A stretch of 19,648 nucleotides of DNA, taken from NCBI GenBank assembly GCA_003343845.1, contig QAKK01000019.1, positions 1-19,648 of the forward strand, written 5' to 3'. Under the pieces are notes generated by a model, which was given only the letters and a program-made list of their open reading frames with translations, was not told the DNA's origin and made no database searches. Both the position numbers and the translations under genes were made by a program. The stretch's first letter is position 1, and every line of letters begins with the position of its first letter. Of this stretch, positions 6,707 through 14,514 are shown one piece after another. Origin of the DNA: Oscillospiraceae bacterium. Its GTDB lineage: Bacteria; Bacillota; Clostridia; Oscillospirales; CAG-272.

Positions 6707-8485
6707 ATGACCAAAAACATTCATGTCACAAAGTGGATCGACGAAATGGCTGCCATGACGCAGCCGGATAAGATCGTCTGGATCGACGGTTCCGAAGCGC
6801 AGGCGGAAAAGCTTCGCAAAGAGGCTTGCTCCACCGGTGAGCTCATCAAGCTCAATGAGGAGCTGCTCCCCAACTGCTACCTGCACAGAACCGCACTCAA
6901 CGACGTTGCACGCGTTGAGAACCGCACCTTTATCTGCACCACTAAGCAGGAGGATGCAGGCAACATCAACAACTGGATGGCGCCCGCTGAATGCTATGCA
7001 AAGCTGACCAAGCTGTTCACCGGCTCGATGAAGGGCAAGACGATGTATGTCATTCCCTACTCCATGGGCATCGTCGGCTCCGACTTTGCAAAGTACGGCA
7101 TTGAGCTGACCGACTCGATCTACGTCGTTCTCAACATGCTGATCATGACGAGAGTCGGCAACAACGTTCTCGAAGCGCTCGGCGACAGCCCCGACTTCAT
7201 CAAGGGTCTGCACGCAAAGGCTGACCTCGATGAAGAGAACCGCTATATCTGCCACTTCCCGGAGGACAATACCATTTGGTCTGTCAACTCGGGCTACGGC
7301 GGAAACGTTCTGCTCGGCAAGAAGTGCTTTGCACTCCGCATCGCTTCTTACCTCGGCAGAAAGGAAGGCTGGATGGCTGAGCACATGCTCATCCTCGGCA
7401 TCGAATTCCCGAACGGCGAGATCAAGTATATCACCGCGGCATTCCCGTCTGCATGCGGCAAGACCAACCTTGCCATGCTGATTCCGCCGGCGATCTACAA
7501 GAACCTCGGCTACAAGACCTGGTGCGTCGGCGATGATATCGCATGGCTGCGTATCGGCAAGGATGGCAGACTGTGGGCAGTCAACCCCGAGAACGGCTTC
7601 TTCGGCGTTGCTCCCGGCACTAACGAGCACTCCAACCCCAATGCACTGCACACCACGATGCGCGACACCATCTTCACGAACGTTGTGCATGACCTCGACA
7701 ACAACACCGTTTGGTGGGAAGGCCTCAACAACAACCCGCCGAAGAACGCGATCGACTGGAAGGGCAACAAGTGGGACTACACCAAGTACGATAAGAAGGA
7801 CAAGAGCACCTGCGGTGCACATCCCAACTCCCGCTTCACCGCAAGCGCAAAGAACTGCCCTTGCCTCTCCGCTGAGTTCAACAATCCCGCAGGCGTGCCG
7901 ATCAGCGCAATCGTGTTCGGCGGCCGCCGCGCAAAGACCGCTCCGCTGGTATACCAGTCCTTCAACTGGCAGCACGGTACTTTTGTCGGCTCGATCATGG
8001 CTTCCGAGACAACCGCAGCCGCTGCAGGTGCAGTCGGCGTAGTCCGCCGCGACCCGATGGCAATGCGTCCGTTCGTCGGCTACAACATGGGCGACTATTT
8101 CGCACACTGGCTGGAGATGGGCAAGAAGATTCCGCACGCACCCAAAATCTTCAACGTCAACTGGTTCCGCACCGACGATGAAGGCAACTTCATCTGGCCC
8201 GGCTTCGGCGACAACATGCGCGTCCTGCTTTGGATCCTCGCTCGCTGCGAAGACAAGGTCGGCGCTGTTGAGACGGCGATCGGCTATGTTCCGAAGGCTG
8301 AGGACATCAACATTGAAGGTCTTGACGGCGTCACGATCGACACCATCAAAAATCTGCTCTCTGTCGATGTTGCTTCCTGGAAGGAAGACTGCAAGAACAT
8401 CCGCGAGTTCTATGGCGTGATCGGCGATCATATGCCGAAGGAGCTGTACGAAGAGCTGGATGCTCTCGAAAAGAGACTCGGCTGA
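6707..8485 (+). CDS. pckG: phosphoenolpyruvate carboxykinase (GTP-type)
   Basis: 592 residues, the size of the GTP-dependent family (EC 4.1.1.32). It interconverts oxaloacetate plus GTP with PEP, GDP and CO2. Visible landmarks are R69 and YGGN (197-200) for substrate binding, the P-loop FPSACGKTN (246-254) with the family's reactive cysteine C250 and K252/T253, and the metal-site GDDIAW (275-280). FGGRRAKTAPLVYQ further on belongs to the GTP-type core. In anaerobes it often runs in the carboxylating direction from PEP toward oxaloacetate, which fits a fermenter, but direction is inference. Codons lean strongly to AAC, AAG and C-ending forms, suggesting high expression. AAGGAG precedes the start. 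An out-of-frame ATG at 6702 overlaps the leader and stops at once. Confidence 0.96.
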   Translation: MTKNIHVTKWIDEMAAMTQPDKIVWIDGSEAQAEKLRKEACSTGELIKLNEELLPNCYLHRTALNDVARVENRTFICTTKQEDAGNINNWMAPAECYAKLTKLFTGSMKGKTMYVIPYSMGIVGSDFAKYGIELTDSIYVVLNMLIMTRVGNNVLEALGDSPDFIKGLHAKADLDEENRYICHFPEDNTIWSVNSGYGGNVLLGKKCFALRIASYLGRKEGWMAEHMLILGIEFPNGEIKYITAAFPSACGKTNLAMLIPPAIYKNLGYKTWCVGDDIAWLRIGKDGRLWAVNPENGFFGVAPGTNEHSNPNALHTTMRDTIFTNVVHDLDNNTVWWEGLNNNPPKNAIDWKGNKWDYTKYDKKDKSTCGAHPNSRFTASAKNCPCLSAEFNNPAGVPISAIVFGGRRAKTAPLVYQSFNWQHGTFVGSIMASETTAAAAGAVGVVRRDPMAMRPFVGYNMGDYFAHWLEMGKKIPHAPKIFNVNWFRTDDEGNFIWPGFGDNMRVLLWILARCEDKVGAVETAIGYVPKAEDINIEGLDGVTIDTIKNLLSVDVASWKEDCKNIREFYGVIGDHMPKELYEELDALEKRLG

Positions 8486-8498
8486 TTTGATAAGACTT

Positions 8499-8535
8499 AC
8501 ACGGCGCAATCCGCACGGATTGCGCCGTGTTTTTG
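8499..8535 (+). terminator. pckG terminator
   Basis: A perfect 14-bp stem (8499-8512 with 8517-8530) with a 4-nt loop, then TTTTT. It starts 13 bp after the pckG stop codon. Confidence 0.95.
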
Positions 8536-8539
8536 ACAG

Positions 8540-8583
8540 AAAAAGCAGGCGGTTCAGCATAGGGCTGAACCGCCTGCTTTTTT
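8540..8583. terminator. bidirectional terminator between pckG and the anti-sigma gene
   Basis: A perfect 19-bp stem (8540-8558 with 8564-8582) with a 5-nt loop and T tracts on both strands. It ends the leftward sigma/anti-sigma transcript and backs up the pckG terminator. Confidence 0.95.
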
Positions 8584-8608
8584 CAGGAGGATCGAACGGA
8601 ACCGCAGA

Positions 8609-9334
8609 TCACTGCGTATTCTTCAGGACATCTTTTTCGGACGTTAGCTTGAAGTCAAGCTGGATCGGCTGTCCGAAATACTTTTTGCCGTCCAACGTCT
8701 CTGTGAAATAGTAGACATAAGAACCGAATGGGATCGGCTCGGCATCGGCAAAGACCGTGATCGTTACCGCATCGCCTGCGTAACTGACCGTGATGTTTGA
8801 CACATCCGGCTTCTTCAAGTAGTATGCCGTGATGGCAACGCGCACATCCGATCTGCCGCCGTCATTTGCCTCTTCTTTTTCTGTGTCCTCGGTCTTGCTG
8901 TCGAGGATCTCGCAATAGGCGGTGCGGACCAGCGAATTGCTTAACATTGCATTGCTTGTGCTTGTGTTGACCGAGAACAGACAGCTTTTCAGCGCAGGTG
9001 CGCTTTCTTCCGTAAGGCTGTCCGCACTGCCGGCAGCGGCATAGTCGAAATTCTCATTAACATCGTTTGCGGTGCCGGTCTCGGCTGCGCATTCCTGCTT
9101 TAGCGCATAAGTCGCATCCGTCGCAAGAGCATCAAAGGACGGCGCGCCATCTGCCATCGTCTCATTTTTGTTATTAAAACCGTGCGGCATCAGGAATGCA
9201 GCGCTGATCACACAGATGCAGACCGAACAGGCAGCGATACTGCTGAACATCAGGCGGCGGCGCTTTCTGCCCTGCGCCTGCTCTGCCTCCGCTTTAGCGT
9301 AGACATAGGCTTTGAACTGTTCTCTACTGCGCAT
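8609..9334 (-). CDS. single-pass membrane protein, probable anti-sigma factor
   Basis: 241 residues: a basic cytoplasmic N-terminus (1-28, with GRKRRR), one membrane segment (about 29-50), an acidic Ser/Thr-rich linker (about 55-165) and an outer beta-rich domain (about 163-235, VRVAITAYYL, ITVSYAGDAVTITVFAD). Its ATG lies inside the end of the sigma gene, overlapping by 11 bp (ATGCGCAGTAG), so translation is coupled. GGAGGG lies about 9 nt upstream. Sigma-then-membrane-protein order is typical of ECF regulatory pairs. The cytoplasmic part is far too short for a classic zinc anti-sigma domain and no HxxxCxxC is seen. The role rests on context and topology, since I do not recognise a family. 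Confidence 0.75.
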   Translation of the reverse strand: MRSREQFKAYVYAKAEAEQAQGRKRRRLMFSSIAACSVCICVISAAFLMPHGFNNKNETMADGAPSFDALATDATYALKQECAAETGTANDVNENFDYAAAGSADSLTEESAPALKSCLFSVNTSTSNAMLSNSLVRTAYCEILDSKTEDTEKEEANDGGRSDVRVAITAYYLKKPDVSNITVSYAGDAVTITVFADAEPIPFGSYVYYFTETLDGKKYFGQPIQLDFKLTSEKDVLKNTQ

Positions 9335-9878
9335 GGCTGATTCCCTCCTCCGTCAGAATTTTTTTCAGTGTCGCTTTTGCACGATACACCAGATTGTCAA
9401 TCTGTTTTTTGTTTTTGCCGAGGACGCGTGCCGCGTCTTCATAGGAAAGCTCCTCGAAAAACACAAGATAGACCGCCGCCCGGGCGTCTTCGCTGAGCTT
9501 GTCGATCGCGCAGTGCAGCGCGCGGCGGCTCTCATCGGTAATATAGTCCTCCTCGATGCGCTGCGCCTCGTCCGAAAGCTCTAATATTTCGTCGGTCGGC
9601 ACGGTCTTCTTTTTCGCGTCGCGGCGGATATAGTCGATCGCCTTATGTCGCCCGATCGAATACAGATAGGTTTTGAAATCGCTGTTTCCGAGAAACCGCT
9701 TTTTATGTATGAGCAGCTCGACAAACGTATCGGCGGCAAGCTCCTCCGCAACCGCATAGTTGCCGACGAGCTTGTTGATAAACAAAATCAATCCATCGTG
9801 ATACAGATCCATCAGGCTGTCAAATGCGCCGTCATCCCCCGCAATATAGCGGCGGTACAGGCACGCACCATTCTCCAT
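9324..9878 (-). CDS. ECF-family RNA polymerase sigma factor
   Basis: 184 residues, the usual ECF length. Region 2 (about 8-88) includes AEELAADTFVELL and the -10-recognition helix YLYSIGRHKAIDYIRR. Region 4 (about 125-175) carries the -35-reading helix-turn-helix LSYEDAARVLGKNKKQIDNL followed by YRAKATLKKIL. Sigma-3 and region 1 are absent, as in ECF factors. GGAGG lies 6 nt before the ATG. It is first in a two-gene unit with the membrane protein that overlaps its 3' end, implying that an envelope signal releases it. Its regulon cannot be read from this window. Confidence 0.92.
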   Translation of the reverse strand: MENGACLYRRYIAGDDGAFDSLMDLYHDGLILFINKLVGNYAVAEELAADTFVELLIHKKRFLGNSDFKTYLYSIGRHKAIDYIRRDAKKKTVPTDEILELSDEAQRIEEDYITDESRRALHCAIDKLSEDARAAVYLVFFEELSYEDAARVLGKNKKQIDNLVYRAKATLKKILTEEGISHAQ

Positions 9879-9980
9879 TTAAGCCTCCGTATCCCGGCTT
9901 TCATTCACTTAGTCGCAGGAATTTGCAATTTTCCTCATACAAATTGAAGCCGGAATGATTACTTCTTATAATATATCCCT

Positions 9981-10009
9981 ATTATACTACATCTTTCGGA
10001 GAAATTCCA
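9981..10009 (-). promoter_or_regulatory. candidate promoter of the sigma/anti-sigma pair
   Basis: Leftward TATAAT (9981-9986) lies 17 bp from TGGAAT (10004-10009). The -10 is perfect for sigma-A. The -35 is weak but contains GGAAT, close to the GGAAC of many ECF promoters, so mixed or autoregulated control is possible. The leader is about 95 nt. Confidence 0.4.
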
Positions 10010-10023
10010 CAGAAAAATAGATA

Positions 10024-10052
10024 TTGTCAAATCATCCCGAATCTGTTATACT
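10024..10052 (+). promoter_or_regulatory. promoter of the PsiE-like gene
   Basis: TTGTCA (10024-10029), a 17-bp spacer and TATACT (10047-10052) with an extended -10 TGT. The leader is about 23 nt before the TTG start. Confidence 0.75.
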
Positions 10053-10082
10053 GGATGTATCAAACTATCGGAGGATGACACC

Positions 10083-10715
10083 TTGTACAGACACAAATTG
10101 CGCAAAGCCATCTCCACACTTGCAGGTTTCATGGAGATTCTGGTCGCAGGCATCATTCTGCTTGCCGTGCTGATCTCCGCCGTGCTGCTTATTTTTGACC
10201 TTGTCGGATTTGGCGTCGGGCTCTTCGGCAAAGAGGCTGCCATCTCGTACAACGACATTTTTTCCACCGCTATCTACATCGTCATCGGAATCGAGATGAT
10301 CAAGATGATCGTCAAGCACACGCCTGACAGTGTGCTGGAAGTCGTTCTGTTCGTTGTTGCAAAGCGCATCGTCGCGGACACTTCGTTCGGCAGTCTTGAT
10401 CTGCTGCTCTGCGTGCTGGCGATTGCTGCAATCTTTGCCGTGCGCAAATTTTTGCACTTTGATGCCGCAAAGGCGCGGGACGGCACCACCTTTGCTGCCG
10501 ACACGCGCATCTGCGACATTGAGGATCTGCTGCACATTGACCTGCCGGATATCGGCGCGACCGTCGGCGAGGTTGCGGAGGGTGAACTGCGGCGTCTGGA
10601 GCGCCCTGTGACCGAAGGCGAAGAACTGACCATCGGCGAGGCGATCTTCCGCATCCACAGCATGGACGGCAACGCGATCCGCAAGGTTGAGGTCGTCCCG
10701 TTGAAAAAACGATAA
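10083..10715 (+). CDS. PsiE-like membrane protein with CorC/HlyC-like C-terminal domain
   Basis: 210 residues. The N-terminal half has hydrophobic segments at about 17-40, 57-75, 84-96 and 104-122, and IEMIKMIVKHTPDSVLEVVLFVVAKRIVAD resembles the phosphate-starvation-inducible PsiE family. The C-terminal part (about 140-205, with TVGEVAEGELRRLERPVTEG and IHSMDGNAIRKVEV) looks like the small CorC/HlyC transporter-associated domain found after CBS pairs in ion transporters. The start codon is TTG at 10083: GGAGG ends 8 nt before it and the promoter fits. The nearest in-frame ATG (10131) would cut into the first membrane segment. It is monocistronic with its own terminator. The function of PsiE proteins is poorly known, so I give no substrate. 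Confidence 0.7.
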   Translation: MYRHKLRKAISTLAGFMEILVAGIILLAVLISAVLLIFDLVGFGVGLFGKEAAISYNDIFSTAIYIVIGIEMIKMIVKHTPDSVLEVVLFVVAKRIVADTSFGSLDLLLCVLAIAAIFAVRKFLHFDAAKARDGTTFAADTRICDIEDLLHIDLPDIGATVGEVAEGELRRLERPVTEGEELTIGEAIFRIHSMDGNAIRKVEVVPLKKR

Positions 10716-10732
10716 ACCAAACGCTATCACAG

Positions 10733-10759
10733 AAAAAGCGCACAGCCGTGCGCTTTTTT
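10733..10759 (+). terminator. terminator of the PsiE-like gene
   Basis: An 11-bp stem (10733-10743 with 10748-10758), 4-nt loop and a run of six T. The -35 box of the next promoter starts only 9 bp later. Confidence 0.9.
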
Positions 10760-10767
10760 CTGCTGAT

Positions 10768-10796
10768 TTGACATCCGACATTTTCTGTGCTATACT
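10768..10796 (+). promoter_or_regulatory. promoter of the Eis-like acetyltransferase
   Basis: A perfect TTGACA (10768-10773), a 17-bp spacer and TATACT (10791-10796) with an extended -10 TGC. The leader is about 25 nt. Confidence 0.85.
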
Positions 10797-10828
10797 ATTA
10801 TGAACACACATAAGAAGGTCAAGACATC

Positions 10829-12043
10829 ATGGACAACAGTAAAAAACCGAATTATGAGATCCGCCACCTGACAACCGACGACCTTGAGATGTACAACGCG
10901 CTCCTGCGCTATGCGTTTCAGGTCACCGAGCAGGAGCTGACCGAGACAGGTTGGAGGGATGACGAGATCAAGCAATCCAAATTCCCCGTCCTGGAACGCG
11001 CCGACGTGCTCGGCTGCTTTGACGGGGAAAACTTAGTCTCGCAGATCGCGGTCTATCCGCTGGATATGAACATCTATGGCACAACCCGCTCCATTGGCTT
11101 TGTTACCAGCGTCTGCACATACCCGGAATACACGGGGCACGGCATCATGAAGCGGCTGATGCGCCGCAGCCTCGAGGACATGCGCGAGAAAAAGCAGTCC
11201 TTCGCCATGCTGTTTCCTTACTCGATCCCGCTCTACCGCCGCTTCGGCTACGAGATCATCTCCAACAAGATCTCGTACACCGTCAAGGACAGGCAGATTC
11301 CCGCCAAAGCACAGGCGCCCGGTTATGTCCGCCGCGTCGGCTGGGAGAACCGCGACTTTATGGAGCTGCACGCCAAGTTTGCGTCGATCACGCACGGCTG
11401 CCTCTATCGGAATGCGCTTGCCTGGGAGGAATACTGGCGCTGGGACGAGGACGACACCGTTGTCGCCGTCTACTACAATGTGACGGGTGAACCGAGCGGC
11501 TACATGGTCTATCTCATCAAGGACGACATCATGCACATCAAGGAGATGATCTATCTCAACCACGAGGCGCATGACGGACTGTGGGAATTTATCCGCGCGC
11601 ACGACTCCATGATCGACGAGGTGCACGGCAACTCCTATTTCAATGAGCCGATCGCCTTTGAGATGGACGACGGCGACATCCGCGAGATCATCCGCCCTTA
11701 CATCATGGGCAGAATCGTGGATGCGGAGCAGTTCTTCTCCGCCTATGCCTGCGATTCAAGCGAAAGCAGTGTATGCTTTGCTTTTGACATTGAAGACGGC
11801 TTTCTCGAATGGAACGACAAAACCGTCAATGTGCGGTTTGAGGACGGTAAATGCCGCGTGACAGACGAGAAGCCGGACTACACGGTGCATCTCTCAATTG
11901 CCACGCTGACGACGCTGCTGCTTGGCTACAAGACCGCGACAAAGCTGCATCGCATGGGCAGGATCGTTGCCGATGCGGAGGCTGTTGCCAAGCTTGACAA
12001 TGTGCTGCTGCATGAATCCCCCTACATTTCGGATTACATTTGA
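10829..12043 (+). CDS. Eis-like GNAT N-acetyltransferase with SCP2-type C-terminal domain
   Basis: 404 residues, the length of the Eis family: two GNAT folds followed by a sterol-carrier-like domain. The first GNAT fold (about 8-150) carries the acetyl-CoA loop VCTYPEYTGHGIMKRLM (95-111) and LYRRFGYE (135-142), matching the family's IYxRFGY motif whose first Tyr (Y136 here) acts as general acid. Residues about 305-404 (FAFDIEDGFLEWNDKTVNVRF and YTVHLSIATLTTLLLGYKT) fit the SCP2 domain. In Mycobacterium Eis the chain's C-terminal carboxylate is catalytic; here the chain ends ISDYI. Family members acetylate amines, including aminoglycosides, but the substrate here is unknown. AAGAAGG lies 10 nt before the ATG. 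A perfect hairpin spans the stop codon. The YitT gene follows after 49 bp, possibly co-transcribed. Confidence 0.88.
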   Translation: MDNSKKPNYEIRHLTTDDLEMYNALLRYAFQVTEQELTETGWRDDEIKQSKFPVLERADVLGCFDGENLVSQIAVYPLDMNIYGTTRSIGFVTSVCTYPEYTGHGIMKRLMRRSLEDMREKKQSFAMLFPYSIPLYRRFGYEIISNKISYTVKDRQIPAKAQAPGYVRRVGWENRDFMELHAKFASITHGCLYRNALAWEEYWRWDEDDTVVAVYYNVTGEPSGYMVYLIKDDIMHIKEMIYLNHEAHDGLWEFIRAHDSMIDEVHGNSYFNEPIAFEMDDGDIREIIRPYIMGRIVDAEQFFSAYACDSSESSVCFAFDIEDGFLEWNDKTVNVRFEDGKCRVTDEKPDYTVHLSIATLTTLLLGYKTATKLHRMGRIVADAEAVAKLDNVLLHESPYISDYI

Positions 12044-12052
12044 TCCGAAATG
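12025..12052 (+). other. hairpin spanning the acetyltransferase stop codon
   Basis: A perfect 10-bp stem (12025-12034 with 12043-12052) and an 8-nt loop. The TGA stop codon (12041-12043) lies at the loop/stem junction. No T tract follows, so it is not a standard terminator. Confidence 0.55.
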
Positions 12053-12092
12053 CGTCATATAGAATTTGAATAACAGATTGTGAGGTTTTATA

Positions 12093-12728
12093 TTGTTTCG
12101 CAATACCCTGCGCGCGCTAAAGCCGTTTAACTGCCTGGTGGCGCTGCTGAGCAGCGCGTTTCTCGGCTTCGGACTTTATCACGTGCATTCCTTTTCCGGT
12201 GTAACCGAAGGCGGCGTCCTCGGTCTGACCCTTTTGCTCGAGCACTGGTTCAAAATTTCACCCTCGATTTCCGGCGCAGTATTGAATGTGATCTGCTATG
12301 CGCTCGGCTGGCGACTGCTCGGCAAGGGCTTTATTGCCTATTCCGCAATTGCAACCGTCGGCTTTTCCCTGTCGTACAAGATCTGCGAGTTCTTCGGTCC
12401 GCTGTGGCCGGGGCTTGCCGAATTGCCGCTGCTCGCCTCGGTTGTCGGTGCGCTCTTTGTCGGCATCGGCGCAGGGCTCTGCGTTCGCGCAGGCGGTGCG
12501 ACAGGCGGCGACGATGCGCTTGCCATGAGCATCGCACAACTCACCAAATGGAACATTGAGTGGATCTACCTCGGTTCCGATCTGATCGTGCTTTTGCTCT
12601 CGCTCAGCTACATTCCGCTGTCGCGCATCGGCTATTCCCTCTTGACCGTCGTCCTGTCCGGACAGATCATCGGTTTGATCCAGCGTATAAAGCTGCCAGG
12701 ATTTGAGCCGGTCGAACAGGCTGAATAA
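12093..12728 (+). CDS. YitT-family membrane protein, short form
   Basis: 211 residues with five or six hydrophobic segments (about 12-30, 38-52, 59-77, 80-96, 112-131, 156-173, some re-entrant). The two internal repeats of the family are visible, GVTEGGVLGL (37-46) and GGATGGDDALAM (134-145). Many YitT proteins carry a cytoplasmic DUF2179 domain of about 80 residues; this one ends shortly after the last membrane segment without it. The start is TTG at 12093, with GTGAGG 7 nt upstream; no in-frame ATG exists near the N-terminus. It follows the acetyltransferase by 49 bp without a clear promoter. Transport substrate and function are unknown for the family. Confidence 0.85.
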   Translation: MFRNTLRALKPFNCLVALLSSAFLGFGLYHVHSFSGVTEGGVLGLTLLLEHWFKISPSISGAVLNVICYALGWRLLGKGFIAYSAIATVGFSLSYKICEFFGPLWPGLAELPLLASVVGALFVGIGAGLCVRAGGATGGDDALAMSIAQLTKWNIEWIYLGSDLIVLLLSLSYIPLSRIGYSLLTVVLSGQIIGLIQRIKLPGFEPVEQAE

Positions 12729-12737
12729 ACAACTGCA

Positions 12738-12776
12738 TAAAAGAAGCGTTCCGCCAAGGCGGAACGCTTCTTTGTA
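12738..12776. terminator. bidirectional terminator between YitT gene and folD
   Basis: A perfect 16-bp stem (12740-12755 with 12758-12773) with a tight AA apex. T residues follow on the + strand (TTTG) and on the minus strand (TTTTATG), so it can end both convergent transcripts. Confidence 0.88.
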
Positions 12777-12779
12777 TGT

Positions 12780-13634
12780 TTATTTGTTCAGTTGTTCTCC
12801 GGCTGCCGTCAATGTATTCTTCAGCAGCATGGTGATGGTCATCGGTCCGACACCGCCGGGGACAGGGGTGATATAAGCTGCCTTTTCGCTGACGGCGGCA
12901 AAATCCACGTCGCCGCAGAGTTTGCCCTCCGCCGTGCGGTTGATGCCGACGTCGATCACGACAGCGCCCTCGCGCACCATATCCGCCGTGACAAAACCCG
13001 GCCGTCCGACTGCGGCAACCAAAATATCCGCCGTGCGCGTGATGTCGGCAAGTCCGACTGTGCGCGAATGGCAGATCGTCACAGTGGCGTTTTCCTTCAG
13101 CATCAGCATCGCCTGCGGCTTGCCGACGATGTTGCTTCTGCCGATAATCACGCAATGCTTACCCGCGACCGGAATCTCATAATGCCGCAGCAGCTCCATA
13201 ACGCCCGCAGGCGTGCAGGGGGCAAGCGTGAAATTGCCGATCATGATCCTGCCGACATTGACCGGGTGAAAAGCGTCCACATCCTTTGCGGGATCAATGG
13301 AGAGAAGAACCTTTTCTTCATTGAGATGTCCCGGCAGCGGCAGCTGCACGAGAATGCCGTTCACCGTCGGGTCGGCGTTAAGGCTTGCAATCAGTGCAAG
13401 CAACTCCGCTTCGCTCGTATCGGCGGGGAGCGCGTGCACATCCGAGCGAATGCCGACCTCCTCGCATGCGCGGTGCTTGTTGCGCACATAGACCTGCGAT
13501 GCGGGATCGTCGCCGACAATCACCACGGCAAGCCCGGGGATCTTGCCGGTTTTCTTTGTAAATGCGGCAACCGCGCCGCGGATCTCACTGCGAACCGCCT
13601 GCGCCGTCTCTTTTCCGTCTATCCGAATTGCCAT
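12780..13634 (-). CDS. folD: bifunctional methylenetetrahydrofolate dehydrogenase/cyclohydrolase
   Basis: 284 residues, normal for FolD, which oxidises 5,10-methylene-THF with NADP and hydrolyses the methenyl form to 10-formyl-THF in the cytoplasm. Key residues are visible: Y49 and K53 in SQVYVRNKHRAC, Q97 in LVQLPLP, KDVDAFHPVN (117-126, with Ala where most have Gly), the dinucleotide loop IGRSNIVGKP (164-173) and PGGVGPMT (259-266). ATG 13634 has GAAGGAG in front. Its frame is open further upstream, but that sequence is the end of lgt. The lgt stop is only 2 bp away, so folD is the last gene of the ymfF-ymfH-lgt-folD operon and its SD lies inside lgt. Confidence 0.96.
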   Translation of the reverse strand: MAIRIDGKETAQAVRSEIRGAVAAFTKKTGKIPGLAVVIVGDDPASQVYVRNKHRACEEVGIRSDVHALPADTSEAELLALIASLNADPTVNGILVQLPLPGHLNEEKVLLSIDPAKDVDAFHPVNVGRIMIGNFTLAPCTPAGVMELLRHYEIPVAGKHCVIIGRSNIVGKPQAMLMLKENATVTICHSRTVGLADITRTADILVAAVGRPGFVTADMVREGAVVIDVGINRTAEGKLCGDVDFAAVSEKAAYITPVPGGVGPMTITMLLKNTLTAAGEQLNK

Positions 13635-13636
13635 GG

Positions 13637-14503
13637 TTACTCCTTCTCCGCGCCGTCTGCGGAAGCCGTTGGGTGATTCTCTAAAATCGGCGTCCTCTTT
13701 CTGAACTTTATGCAGAAGAAGATGAGCGGTGCCGCCGCGATCGCAAAAGAGACTGCGCCGAGTAACTGCGATACGCGGATCACGCCCGGGATCAACCAAA
13801 GGCTGTCCGTGCGCAGCCCCTCGATAAACATTCTCCCGAAGCCGTACCACGCGATATAGGTGAGGAAAATCTGTCCGTTGAATTTCTTCTTTTTGTACAG
13901 ATACCAGATGAGGAAAAAGCCGATGAAATTCCAGAGCGATTCATAGAAGAAGGTCGGGTGCACATAGATGGTGCCGCCTGCTTCGGCAATACCCATGCGC
14001 CACGGCAGCGTCGTCTCGTACCCGTACGCCTCGGCATTCATGAAGTTGCCCCATCTGCCGATGGCTTGCCCGAGCGGAATGGAAGCCGCGCCGATGTCCA
14101 AGAGGACAAGCGGACTCTTCCTTTTGATTTTCGCCATCACGCAGAGCGTGATCGCACCGGCGATTACCGCGCCGTAGATGGCAAGCCCGCCGTTCCAAAT
14201 GGCAATTACATCATAGAAGGTTTTGTAGTTGCCGTAAAACAGCACATAGTAAATGCGCGCGCCGATCACGCTGAAGATCACCGCGGCAAGGATCACATCC
14301 AGCATGTCGTCGCTGCTGATGCCTTCCAGTTTGGCGCGGGAAAGCCCGTAAATTGCGGACAGAATGATACCGAATGTGATAATTACGCCGTACCAGGCGA
14401 TTTCGTGCCCGAATACGGTAAATGCGACACTGTTGATCGTGAATTCGCCGATGCCGAGACCGGGAAAGGACAGGGTCGACGATTTTAAGAGCATATCAAA
14501 CAC
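13637..14503 (-). CDS. lgt: prolipoprotein diacylglyceryl transferase
   Basis: 288 residues, an integral membrane enzyme that moves diacylglyceryl from phosphatidylglycerol to the lipobox cysteine of prolipoproteins. The Lgt signature GRWGNFMNAEAYG (149-161) is intact, with HPTFFYES (182-189) and GLRTDS (229-234) providing the other conserved residues. About seven hydrophobic segments are seen. Position 110 in GGLAIYG is Tyr where E. coli Lgt has its His103. The start is GTG at 14503, with AGGAGG 7 nt upstream that overlaps the ymfH stop codon (TAG GAGG), implying coupled translation. The hydrophilic C-terminus is rich in Ala, Asp and Glu. Third gene of the four-gene operon. Confidence 0.95.
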   Translation of the reverse strand: MFDMLLKSSTLSFPGLGIGEFTINSVAFTVFGHEIAWYGVIITFGIILSAIYGLSRAKLEGISSDDMLDVILAAVIFSVIGARIYYVLFYGNYKTFYDVIAIWNGGLAIYGAVIAGAITLCVMAKIKRKSPLVLLDIGAASIPLGQAIGRWGNFMNAEAYGYETTLPWRMGIAEAGGTIYVHPTFFYESLWNFIGFFLIWYLYKKKKFNGQIFLTYIAWYGFGRMFIEGLRTDSLWLIPGVIRVSQLLGAVSFAIAAAPLIFFCIKFRKRTPILENHPTASADGAEKE

Positions 14504-14514
14504 AGCGGTTCCTC

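Noticed and set aside
6533..8560. 675-codon open frame antisense to pckG
   Set aside because: Its length comes from the strong codon bias of pckG. The translation is rich in Val, Ala, Asp and Arg without domain motifs, and pckG on the other strand is unmistakable.
13635..13850. Upstream extension of folD to 13850
   Set aside because: It lies inside the 3' end of lgt in another frame; the SD and family N-terminus support 13634.
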